Origin: Micromonospora marina
GTDB taxonomy: Bacteria > Actinomycetota > Actinomycetes > Mycobacteriales > Micromonosporaceae
Length of the DNA stretch: 64,000 nucleotides
NCBI RefSeq assembly: GCF_900091565.1
Contig: NZ_FMCV01000007.1
Span: 1-64,000 of the forward strand
Direction of reading: 5' to 3'
Made by a program: the position numbers and the translations under genes. The number at the start of each line of letters is the position of its first letter. Within the stretch, counting starts at the first letter, position 1. Under the pieces are notes generated by a model, which saw nothing but the letters and a program-made list of their open reading frames with translations, ran no database searches and was not told the origin of the DNA. Shown one piece after another: positions 17,758 to 26,277 of the stretch.

Positions 17758-18405
17758 GTGGACCCGTTCCACGAACGCCTCGCCCGTACCGGGCTCGCGG
17801 CTGCCAATCGATACGGCTTCGCACTGGCCGGCGGTTACGCGGTGCAGGCGGCCGGGCTGCTGGAGCGGCCCAGTGAGGACGTCGACCTGTTCACCGCTTG
17901 GGACCGCCGCGACGAGTTCACCGCCGCGGTCACCGCCGTCGTGCACGCCTACCGGAACGACGGCCTCACCGTCGAGACCGAGCGGCAATACGACACGTTC
18001 GCCCGGCTGGCCGTCACCGACGGCACCCGGGTTTCCAAGGTCGAACTCGGCGTGGACTGGCGCGCCAACGAACCAATCCTCATGGCGATCGGACCCGTCC
18101 TCCACCCTGACGACGCGGTAGCGAACAAGATGAGCGCCCTCTACGGGCGAGCGTTCGCCCGGGACTTCATCGACATCGACGCCACCCTGCGGTCAGGCCG
18201 CTACACCCGCGAAGCCCTCCTCACCCTCGCGCAGCGCGCCGACCGCGGCTTCGACCCGCGCATCTTCGCCGACGCCCTCGGACAAGCCGCCCAGCTCGAC
18301 TCCGACGACTTCACCCAGTACGGCATCACCGGCCCAGCGCTGGACGATCTCCGTAGCCGATTCGCGGAGTGGCGCCGCGACCTGCTCGACGGCGAGGAAG
18401 GGTGA
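17758..18405 (+). CDS. AbiEii/AbiGii-type nucleotidyltransferase, putative toxin
   Basis: The 215-residue protein carries the nucleotidyltransferase signature: FALAGGYAVQAAG, then RPSEDVDLFTAW with the DxD pair, and a third acidic position near KVELGVDW. KMSALYGRAFARDFIDID then follows, typical of AbiEii-like proteins. Known relatives modify tRNA or other nucleic acids and arrest growth when not restrained. The start is GTG 17758, two bases after the stop of the upstream HTH protein. The pair is probably a toxin-antitoxin or abortive-infection unit. Confidence 0.8.
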   Translation: MDPFHERLARTGLAAANRYGFALAGGYAVQAAGLLERPSEDVDLFTAWDRRDEFTAAVTAVVHAYRNDGLTVETERQYDTFARLAVTDGTRVSKVELGVDWRANEPILMAIGPVLHPDDAVANKMSALYGRAFARDFIDIDATLRSGRYTREALLTLAQRADRGFDPRIFADALGQAAQLDSDDFTQYGITGPALDDLRSRFAEWRRDLLDGEEG

Positions 18406-18444
18406 CTCGGTCCCGACTCCCGGCAGCGTAAGCCTGCACACGCA

Positions 18445-18573
18445 GGGCCCAGAACGTCCAGCTGGTCTTCGGCAAGCGATCGCAGCGAGCCCGCGAAGCG
18501 ACCGGCACGCCACGAGGGACAGCAGGAGAAAGCAGGTCGTCGGCCTGTGGACACCGGCAGACCGTCGTCTTAG
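18445..18573. repeat. Diverged direct repeat, copy B (partner at about 8985-9105)
   Basis: This short gene-free stretch between the AbiEii-like gene and the second IS shares TCTTCGGCAAGCGA and a hairpin-forming GCAGGTCGTCGGCCTGTGG block with copy A. It ends at CTTAG, immediately at the IS110 right end, so the IS appears to have landed at the same relative point where copy A meets the tRNA fragment. Confidence 0.45.
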
Positions 18574-18659
18574 GAGTCTCCATGTGACTCCGGTTGATCT
18601 TGGTGGGCAGGGTGGATCGGCCGGCGCGATGGGGTTGCGTCGGCCGGGAGCGTGCTGGT

Positions 18660-19850
18660 TCAGGCTGCGGCGTGGATCGCTGGCGCCGGTCGGATAAAGG
18701 TCTTGCGGTCCCGGATAAGCGCCCAGAGAACGTCGACGCGTCGTCGGGCGAGTGCGAGTATGGCTTGGCGGTGGTTCTTTCCTTCGGCGCGTTTCTTCTC
18801 GTAGTAGGCGCGCGATGTGGGGCATTCCCTGGCGGCGGTGAAGGCGGCCATCCACAGAATGTGCCGTAGCCGACGGTGAAAGCGACGAGGCTGCCGATGG
18901 TTGCCGGAGACCGTTCCGGAGTCGCGGGAGACGGGTGCCAGGCCGGCGTGGGCGGCGAGTTTCGCGGGGCTGTCGTACTCGGTCATGCCGGCGGTGTGCA
19001 CCAGCAGCTCGGCGGTGAGCAGGGGGCCCATGCCCGGCAGACTCCCGATGATCGGCGCCAGGGGATGCTGGTCGAGCTGCTCGGCGATGAGGTCGTCCAC
19101 GGCGGCGATGCGTTGTTCGATGGCGAGGATCTCGGTGGCAATTTGCCCGACCACGACGGCGGCGGCGCGTTGTCCGGGCAGGGTGACGGTCTGCTGGCGG
19201 GCGGCGGCGACCATCGCCTCAGCGACCTGGACGGCGTTCTTGACGTGGCCGCGGCGGAGCAGGGCGGTGATCCGGTCGACGCCGGCGTGCCGGATCGCGG
19301 CCGGGGTCTGCCAGCACGCGAGGACCATCATCGGCGCCTTCCGGTTCAGGTCCACCGCCCGCTCCAGGGCGGGACTGATCCCGGTGAGGAGTTCCTGCAA
19401 CCGGAACAGGGTGGCGACGCGCTGCCCGACGAGGTCGGCGCGGTAGCCGGTGAGCACGGTGAGTTCGGCGAGGAGCCGGTCGGAGGGATCCAGGATCGGG
19501 ATGTCGGGGCGCATGCGGATGGTCTGGGCGATGACGACCGCGTCGCGGGCGTCGGTCTTGTTCTCTCCGGCGAACGCGGCGGCCATGTGGAACGCGACGG
19601 TGCCGGAGACGTAGCGGACCTGGACCTGCCGCCGCCACAGCAGGGTCAACAGCAGGGCGGACAGGCCGGTGGTGACGTCGATCGCCCAGCACACCGGCCG
19701 GCCGTGCGTCGACACCTCCGCCATGACCGCCAGGAGGGCGGTCTCGTCGTTGGCGACGCGGCGGGAGTAGACGAGCCGGCCGTCGCCATCGACGGCGGCG
19801 ACGTGGTGGTGGGTCTTGCCGATGTCCACGCCGATCCACAACTTCGCCAC
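18660..19850 (-). CDS. IS110-family transposase (copy 2)
   Basis: The 396-residue protein is the same length as copy 1, with the same motifs (GVDIGKTHHHV, KTDARDA, APVSRDSG). Differences from copy 1 are conservative and scattered (for example a Val/Ile change at CWA(V/I)DV and GTVAGNHR against GTVSGNHR), and the last residues differ slightly. The start is GTG 19850 with GAAGGAG upstream. It appears intact. Confidence 0.93.
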   Translation of the reverse strand: MAKLWIGVDIGKTHHHVAAVDGDGRLVYSRRVANDETALLAVMAEVSTHGRPVCWAIDVTTGLSALLLTLLWRRQVQVRYVSGTVAFHMAAAFAGENKTDARDAVVIAQTIRMRPDIPILDPSDRLLAELTVLTGYRADLVGQRVATLFRLQELLTGISPALERAVDLNRKAPMMVLACWQTPAAIRHAGVDRITALLRRGHVKNAVQVAEAMVAAARQQTVTLPGQRAAAVVVGQIATEILAIEQRIAAVDDLIAEQLDQHPLAPIIGSLPGMGPLLTAELLVHTAGMTEYDSPAKLAAHAGLAPVSRDSGTVSGNHRQPRRFHRRLRHILWMAAFTAARECPTSRAYYEKKRAEGKNHRQAILALARRRVDVLWALIRDRKTFIRPAPAIHAAA

Positions 19851-20257
19851 TGTAACGCTCTCCTTCGTCGGTCGGTTTGCTCGAATACGCCTCGTCTGGG
19901 GTTCGGACTTGCCGGCATCTTCTAACGATGCGAACGCAGGTCGCGGATCTCCATCAGCGGTCTACCGAATCTCGCAGACGACGAAGCGGCGGATGGCATC
20001 TCCTACCGTCAGCCAAGCGATCTCGACGAAACACACGCAGCCATACCCACTGCTCCCGGGCCCCGGGATCTACGGCCACCAGGGCCGCGCCCGTTCAACG
20101 CAGCGCGTCTACGAGGCAGGAGTGGGTGGCACCTCGAGGTTCAGCCACAGGCGCGGCGGAACACACTTCAGCCATTCCCATTCCCGACCCCGCGGACACG
20201 CCAGCCCCGAGCCTGCCGCCGTGGCCGGCCGGCACCTCGGACAAGATGTGCGAGAAC
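19851..20257 (-). ncRNA. IS110 upstream end, candidate bridge-RNA region (copy 2)
   Basis: This is the counterpart of 10526-10930. Shared blocks include the CATCAGCGGTCTACCGAATCTC core at about 19951 and GGTGGCACCTCGA near 20125. Patches in between differ. Covarying changes here would support a structured guide RNA. It cannot be folded reliably by eye. Confidence 0.4.
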
Positions 20258-20388
20258 GTGGGGTATCGATCTCGTGGGCGGACGGCGGTGCCGTCCCCGA
20301 CGCGCAGCGATCCTGGCGAGCGAGTAGCCGAACCGGCGGCTGCCCGGACCGGCTCTGCCGCCGCGACGGCGCCGGCCGCACGGCGCAC

Positions 20389-20435
20389 ATCATCAAGGGC
20401 TTGACCGACTGGTAGTAGGTCAAGCCCTTGATGAT
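20389..20435. repeat. Perfect 18-bp inverted repeat with 11-nt loop
   Basis: The arm ATCATCAAGGGCTTGACC (20389-20406) and its exact reverse complement (20418-20435) flank an 11-base loop. It lies in the gene-poor stretch 20258-20483 just after the 3' end of the minus-strand Imm7-like gene, where a terminator is expected. The long perfect arms could equally be two facing ends of a lost insertion sequence. Confidence 0.6.
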
Positions 20436-20483
20436 GGTTTGATGCGCCCATGGATCTGGCACCTGACGGACAGATCCTAGGAG

Positions 20484-20882
20484 TCAGTCCTCCACGACGG
20501 GATGCAGCGGTGACAGGAACGGGTCGAGGCGTTCGGTGATGCCACCCCGGGCCATGACGTGGACCAGGAACGCGTTCGGTCCGGGAGGAACAGGCATCTC
20601 CTCGTCCTTTTCGTAGAGGAGGCCATAGGAGCCCGGTAGCCGTCGTGCCACGAACTCGAGCACCTGGCGCATCCCCGCCGCCTCGTCCCGACGTCGGTTC
20701 GCCACTCCGTGCAGAAGCAGGTGGTACTCCCCGTTGAGTACCGTCACCTCCGCCGAGACATTCGTCGGGAAGTCCAACCCGGCTATCATCACGTTCAGCT
20801 CATCGATGATGGCGTTGAGTTGGCCGGTGTCTGACTCCTCGGTGGTCTGTGCGAGGCGGAACCATCCGTGGAACTCGTACAC
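20484..20882 (-). CDS. Imm7-family immunity protein
   Basis: The 132-residue protein begins VYEFHGWFRLAQTTEE and contains LNGEYHLLLHGVANRRRDEA and LPGSYGLLYEKDEE, the pattern of the Imm7 immunity family of polymorphic toxin systems. GTG 20882 is chosen because GGAGGG lies just upstream and relatives begin (M)YEFHGWF. A longer frame from GTG 20936 would overlap the toxin gene by 53 bases. It follows the Rhs toxin stop by one base, so toxin and immunity protein are co-translated. It is intact although the toxin gene is broken. Confidence 0.8.
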   Translation of the reverse strand: MYEFHGWFRLAQTTEESDTGQLNAIIDELNVMIAGLDFPTNVSAEVTVLNGEYHLLLHGVANRRRDEAAGMRQVLEFVARRLPGSYGLLYEKDEEMPVPPGPNAFLVHVMARGGITERLDPFLSPLHPVVED

Positions 20883-20883
20883 G

Positions 20884-23735
20884 TCACCCTCCGAGCGGTC
20901 TGGTGTCGATGACGGGCTCGATGCCGTATCGGACACCGTATTCGTGCAGCTTCCTGATTACTCCACCCGCGGGTGGCCCCTCGAAGTGGAAGTATGGCAC
21001 TCGTCCGGTCTCGATGGCCTTCTCGAACGTCGCCTTGGCCTGATTTCGGAAGTCCGAACCCATTTTGTAGTTCGCCGGCTTGGACTGCGCCACGTAGCGG
21101 TGGCTCACCGCGTCGAACTCCCGGCCACGAGGGTCGAACTTCACCGACGGACGCCCGCCAATTCGGGCCGCGAGCGCGATCGCCGCGGGATCATTCACGT
21201 TGACGTCAATCAGCTCGGTCGGCGTCCGCCCGACGTAGGCGCGCTTCGGGAAGCCGCCACTCGGTATTCCAGGGCATTGGGCACCGTTGAGCAGCCCGCC
21301 CGCTCGACTACCCGGGTATCCGCCCACGCCGCCGAACGCCGCTCCCCAGAGGAAGTCGTGCCCGGCGTCGCCGTAGCTGTACGGCTGGCCCGTCCAGGCC
21401 GCCACCCCGGAGCCGTAGAGCGCGCTGCCCGAGCCGCCGACGACCGCGGAGGTGGCGACCTGGCGCACGCCCGACTGGGAACCGGCGGCCAGTCCGCCGT
21501 ACAGGCCGGTGCCCGCGCCTCCGGCCACGCCCATCGTGGCACCGGTGAGGGCACCGGCCGCCGCGCCGACGACCACCTTCTTGATGCAGGTGTTGCGGTC
21601 GTCGCCGCTGATCCAGCAGTCCACGCCACCCACGGCCCCACCGACGATGCCACCGATGATCGCTGTACAGACGATCGCGCACTGCCCCGTCGGATCGGTA
21701 AGTACCGTCGGCTGGTTGTACCCGTAGTGGTAGGTCTGGGTGAACGAGGTCCCCAGCGCCTGCGGCACCGGGTCCGGAGTGGTGAACCGGCCACTGCCCG
21801 CGTCGTAGTCGCGGGCTCGGACGTCGTAGAGCCCGTTCTTCTGGTCGAGATACTGTCCGTGGAACCGCAGCGGGTTGTTGGCGTACGTGCCGCTGCTGGT
21901 CACCACCTCACCGAACGGGTCGATGGTGGCGCTACCGGTCAAGGCGGTGGCGGTGGCCAGGTCCGTCACCGAGCCCTGGTAGTCGTCCAGCAGCCAGGCC
22001 GGAGTGGCCGCGACGGTGTCAGCGAAGGCGCTGCCCAGTTGCCCCTGTGGCTCTTCCCACCACTTGTGGGTCAGCGTGCCCGAGCCGTTCTTCTCCTCCA
22101 CCCGGGTGGGCAAACCGAGGGTGTCGACCGTCCAGGTGGCGTCGGTGGAGGCGTTGACGGTTCGGCCGATCCGGTTGCCGTCCTCGTCGTAGTCGTAACC
22201 GACGGCGGGCCCGGTCGGCGGTTGGACACGGCGTAGGTTGGCGTCGAGCCCGTATCCATAGGTCGTGGTGCCGGCTGGCCCGGCCTCGGTCGCCAGCGCG
22301 CCGTTGGCGTTGTACGTCAGGGTCGTGGTTGCCCCGTTGACGGTCCGGCCGGTCGGCCGGTCATCGTCGTCGTAGGCGTAGCTGGTGGTGCTGGTGCTAC
22401 CGGACTGCGTCGTGACCTTGCTCATGCGGTTGCCGTTGTGGTCGTACCCGTAGCTGGTCTGCGGATCGGTCGCGGCGCAGGTCGTCCCTGCGGCCGGCCG
22501 GCACACCCGGGTGACCTGGCCGACGTCGTCGTAGGAGTAGATCGCCCGGGACGTGCTCCCGCCCCGGGTGGTGGTCACCGTGTCCGGTGCGCCGGCCAGA
22601 TTTCGGCGACGTCCTGACTGACCAGCGTCGTACTGCCAGACGTGTGCGCCACCCGGGTCAGCGAGCCGGCCCGGTCATAGGTGTAGGCGCTGGCCGGGCC
22701 ACCCTGACGGGTGACGCTCGTCCGGTTACCCGCCACGTCGTAGCCGTAGCTGACCTGCCAACTCGTGGTGCCGCTGGTGAGCTTCGTGCCACTCATCCGG
22801 TGGTCGTCACGCCACGTGTAGCTCTGCACCCGTCCGTCCGGCAGGGTACGCCGCTCCAACTGGCCGTTCTTGTTCCAGCCGTACCCGAAGGTCTTGCCAC
22901 TGCGGACGATGCTGTTCACCCGCCCGGCGGTGTCGTAGCCGTAGGTCGCGGTGCTGCTGCCGTTGCTCGCCGTCTTGATCTGCCCGGCACCGTCGTACGT
23001 GTAGCTGAGGTCCGGGGTGGTGTCGCTGTAGTCCACCTTCGTCGTGCGACCCGCCCGGTCGTACGCGTACGTTATGGAGCCAGCGGGGAGGGTCATCGTG
23101 TCGACCAACCCGTCCCAGGTGTAGGTGTACCCGGTGACCCGGCCGGTGGGGGTCTTGACGGCGGTGACCCGGCCGGACTTGTCGTAGTCGTAGTCGTAAA
23201 TCTTGCCTAGCGGCGTGGTCACCGTCTCCAGGTTGCCGGCCAGGTCGTAGCCGAACGAGGTGGCCGGACGGTTCGGCGCGGTCACCTTCTGGACTCGACC
23301 GAGGTTGTCGTACTCGTAGGCGGTGGGACGGTTGTTCGCGTCGAAGACCTTGGTGGGCCGGTTGCTCGCGTCGTACTCGGTCACCGTGGAACGACCCAAC
23401 GGGTCGATGATCTTAGTACGGTTGCCGGCCGCGTCGTACTGGAAGGAGGTGGTGAAGTCGGCAGCCGTGGCCCCGGCGATGTTGCCACGCGGATCGGTCA
23501 TCGAATCAAGGCGACCGTCGTTGTCGTACTTCCAGGTGGTGGTGTGGCCAAGCGGGTTCACCTCGTGGGTGCGCAGGCCGTCCGGGTCGTGGTCGTAGGT
23601 GGTGGTCTTGGTGAGCGCGTCGATGGTCGCATCGGGCCGCCCGGCGTCGTCGTACTGCCAGGAGGTGACCGCACCACTCGGTTCGGTGACCGACGTCTGG
23701 TTGCCGGCCTTGTCGTAGCCGTACCACACGACACG
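20884..23735 (-). pseudogene. Rhs/YD-repeat polymorphic toxin, 5'-truncated and frameshifted
   Basis: The upstream part (about 23735-22600) is a run of YD repeats (YDAAGN, YDNLGR, YDKSGR). The frame is then lost: one frame ends WPAHRTR while the continuation LAGAPDTVTTTRGGST lies in another frame. The downstream part has the Rhs core end (LRFHGQYLDQKNGLYDVRARDY, RFTTPDP, YGYNQPTVLTDPTGQ), a glycine-rich hydrophobic linker and a ~120-residue tip. The tip contains REFDAVSHRYVAQSKP, a D...QxK arrangement typical of restriction-endonuclease-fold toxins. The 5' end stops abruptly at the junction with the DUF4143 ATPase, so signal and N-terminal export domains are missing. It is probably a silent tip cassette. 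Confidence 0.8.
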
Positions 23736-24927
23736 TGCGCTGATCAGCGGAGCACGCCAGACAGGCAAGAGCACGCTGGCCCGCATCGTCGCCGGCGATC
23801 GTCTGGCCGAGCGCCGCGATCTTGATCGGGCTCAGGACCGGGCGGCGGCGATCGCCGATCCAGTCGGGTTCGTGGACTCCTCCGAGCTCTTGGTCATCGA
23901 CGAGATCCAGCGCGCTCCGGAGCTCCTGTTGGCCATCAAGGCCGCCGTCGACGAGGATTCCCGTCCTGGCCGGTACCTGCTCACCGGATCGTCTCGGCTG
24001 TTCGGCATGGTGGCTGCGCCGGACGCGCTGCCCGGCCGGATGGAAACGGTCGAGCTCTGGCCATTCTCCCAAGGCGAACTCGACGGAACTCTGGACGGAT
24101 TCATCGACGCTGTCTTCACGCTCGGCCCGGACCTGCGACACGAGTCGGACGTGACCCGTGCCGACTACGCAGCCAGGATCCTGCGCGGCGGGCTACCCGA
24201 GGCCACCACCCGCACCGATCCACGCCGCCGCCAACGATTCCTCGACGCCTACGTCCAAGCGCTCATCGACCGCGACGTCCGTCAACTGTCCGACATCCAG
24301 CACAAGGGCGAGCTACGCAAACTGGTACGGCTCCTCGCGGCCAGATCCGCGACCATCATCGCCGCCAACTCCCTCGAATCCGCCCTCGGACTGAGCCGGC
24401 CGACGATCGCCCGCTACCTCCAGGCCCTGGAGGAGATCTTCCTGATCAAGCGAATCCCCGGCTGGTCCCGCAACCTGGGCACCCGTGCCACCGCCGCGTC
24501 GAAGCTGATCTTCGTCGACTCGGGCATCGCTGCCAACGAAATCGCGACCGACGCCCGGGCACTGCTCCGGCCGGGTGCACCGTTCGGCCCGCTGCTCGAG
24601 TCATTCGTCCTGTCCGAGCTTTCCCGGCAGCTCACCTGGTCCGAGGAGTTCGTCGACCTTTCTCACTACCGTGACCAGAGCAGGTACGAAGTCGACGCGG
24701 TGCTCGAGAACCGAGCTGGCCAGGTGGTCGGGATCGAGGTCAAAGCCGCCAGCACCGTCGGACCCGACGACTTCCGCGGCCTACGCCGACTGGCCGACCG
24801 CCTCGGCGACGACTTCATCGTCGGCATCGTCCTCTATACCGGGACCGCCACGCTGCCGTTCGGCGACAGACTCCGCGCCATGCCGGTCAGCGCCCTGTGG
24901 CAGGCTTCCGCCTCGACAGCAGACTGA
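23719..24927 (+). pseudogene. DUF4143/AAA_14 ATPase, N-terminally truncated
   Basis: The open frame begins at the junction with the Rhs gene and reads ALISGARQTGKSTLARI (Walker A) from 23737. LLVIDEIQRAPELLLAIKAAVD (Walker B), YLLTGSSRLFG, a winged-helix region and a C-terminal DUF4143 nuclease-like domain (DAVLENRAGQVVGIEVKAAS) follow. Intact relatives have about 25 more residues before the P-loop. No proper start remains; GTG 23872 would omit the P-loop. ATPases of this class are common solitary accessory genes of unknown role. The truncation at the same point as the Rhs truncation marks a recombination breakpoint. Confidence 0.75.
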
Positions 24928-24951
24928 CCTCGCTCGCAGGCCGCTCCTCAG
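24914..24951. repeat. 38-nt dispersed repeat, copy 1
   Basis: It starts CGACAGCAGACTGACCTCGC and covers the stop codon of the DUF4143 ATPase. A second copy at 51831-51868 matches at 34 of 38 positions in the same orientation. The function is unknown. Confidence 0.55.
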
Positions 24952-24954
24952 CCG

Positions 24955-25330
24955 TCATGAGAGTGGGCATGCCTCAGCCGGGCGAGGGCGGCGGGGTGGC
25001 GGCCACGAGCAGGCTGAGTTCCGGACCAGGTCGTCCAGGGACTGGCCGGCCTGCGCGCGGACCAGGCCCAGGTTGAGGTCGGCCAGCAGGTGTAAGCCGA
25101 GCGTGCGGGCCTGGTCGGTGCTGAACGACTCCAGCAGCGCCTCCGCCGGCGAGGTCACCGCGGTGGCGGGCGGCGATGACCCCGGCGGCGCGTCGCCCAA
25201 GGTCGGCGGCGACCGGGACCGAACCGGTCACGCCGGTCAGAGCTTCGGCGCGGCGGCGCGGGCGGCGCCGAAGCGCGCGGCGACGTCGGCCCAGTCGACG
25301 AGGTTCCACAGCCGGTCGACGTAGTCCGGG
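24955..25330 (-). pseudogene. Fragment of an unrecognised protein
   Basis: Two minus-strand pieces in different frames look protein-like: DPDYVDRLWNLVDWADVAARFGAA (about 25325-25245) and ALLESFSTDQARTLGLHLLADLNLGLVRAQAGQSLDDLV (about 25155-25035). They are probably parts of one decayed gene beside the decayed IS110 transposase. I recognise no family. Confidence 0.3.
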
Positions 25331-25354
25331 TCTCTACGCGAGTTCGCATGGCGC

Positions 25355-25990
25355 CAGCTCTGCTGATCTTGGTGGGTTTGAGCTGGTAGGGGCCTTGTCG
25401 CGGATGCAGGCCCAGAGGACGTTGAGGCGTTGTCTGGACAGGGCGGCGGTGGCTTGGCAGTGGGTCTTGCCTTCGGCTCGTTTTCTTGTCGTAGTAGGCG
25501 CGGGATCGTGGGCAGTGGGTCAGCGCGGTGAAGCTGGACATGCTGAACACCCGGCGTAGGCCGCGGTGGTAGCGGTGGGGCCGAACCTGGTGGCCTTGGC
25601 GGCGGCCGGAGTCGCGGGAGATCGGTGCGAGGCCGGCGTGCGCGGCGAGTGCGGCGAGGCTCGCGTAGCTGGCGAGGGTGCCGGCGTGGGCGAGGAACTC
25701 GGCGGCGAGAGTGGTGCGACACCAGGGCGACTCGTGACGACCTCCCCAAGTTCGTGCTCGGCGACAACTACGGTGATGATTTCCTCGATGGCGGTGATGC
25801 GGTCGTTGACCGCTTCCAGGTCGGTGGCCGTCTGCCACGATCGTAGCCGCGGTGGCCTCTCCCGCGACGGTGACGGTCTGCGTCCGCGCGGCGGTGAGTT
25901 CGACGAACTTGGCGGCCGTTGCGTTCAAGGCGAAAATCTGGCGCCCCTCCGGAGTTGCCCCGAGCGACCCGACCTTGCCGGCGGTCGAGG
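25355..25990 (-). pseudogene. IS110-type transposase remnant, multiply frameshifted
   Basis: Minus-strand pieces match the C-terminal half of an IS110 transposase in shifting frames: AKFVELTAARTQTVTVAG, LAAEFLAHAGTLASYASLAALAAHAG, LAPISRDSG and FTALTHCPRSRAYYDKK. The right end reads CTGATCTTGGTGGG, like the right ends of the two intact IS copies. At the protein level it is clearly a different, older element. The N-terminal DEDD half is missing. The 290 bases between this remnant and the next gene show nothing I can name. Confidence 0.65.
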
Positions 25991-26277
25991 AGCTGCGGGC
26001 GCGAGGGGTGAAAGTGGTGCACCCGGCGGAGTCCGGCTCGGCACAGTCTGCCGCCTCGCGATCGGTACCAGCTCCGTATCCTTGCGGGGCATGGCCGTCG
26101 TCCTGCCGCTCCGCTGCGGAGGGGTCGTGCTGGCCAGCACCCTCTCCACCGCCCCGTGACGGCGACTCGCCGGCCTGTGCCGCGATCCGACCACGATCAC
26201 CATTGAACCGCGGGCGACCCGGTCCGTAGTGAGCCGGACGGCAGGATGACGATGGCAGAGGACAGGGAGGGCGACGC

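Larger units (their letters stand above)
18574..20257 (-). mobile_element. IS110-family insertion sequence, copy 2
   Basis: The structure is the same as the copy at 9248-10930: right end GAGTCTCCATGTGACTCC, one transposase, and a ~400-bp upstream non-coding end fading near ATGTGCGAGA. Both copies face the same way and enclose about 7.6 kb of cargo. The coding part is nearly identical between copies while the upstream end has diverged more, suggesting either different ages or selection on the RNA-coding end. Confidence 0.75.

Noticed and set aside
20473-20936. Longer Imm7-like start at GTG 20936
   Set aside because: It would overlap the toxin gene by 53 bases; GTG 20882 has a good ribosome-binding site and matches the usual family start.
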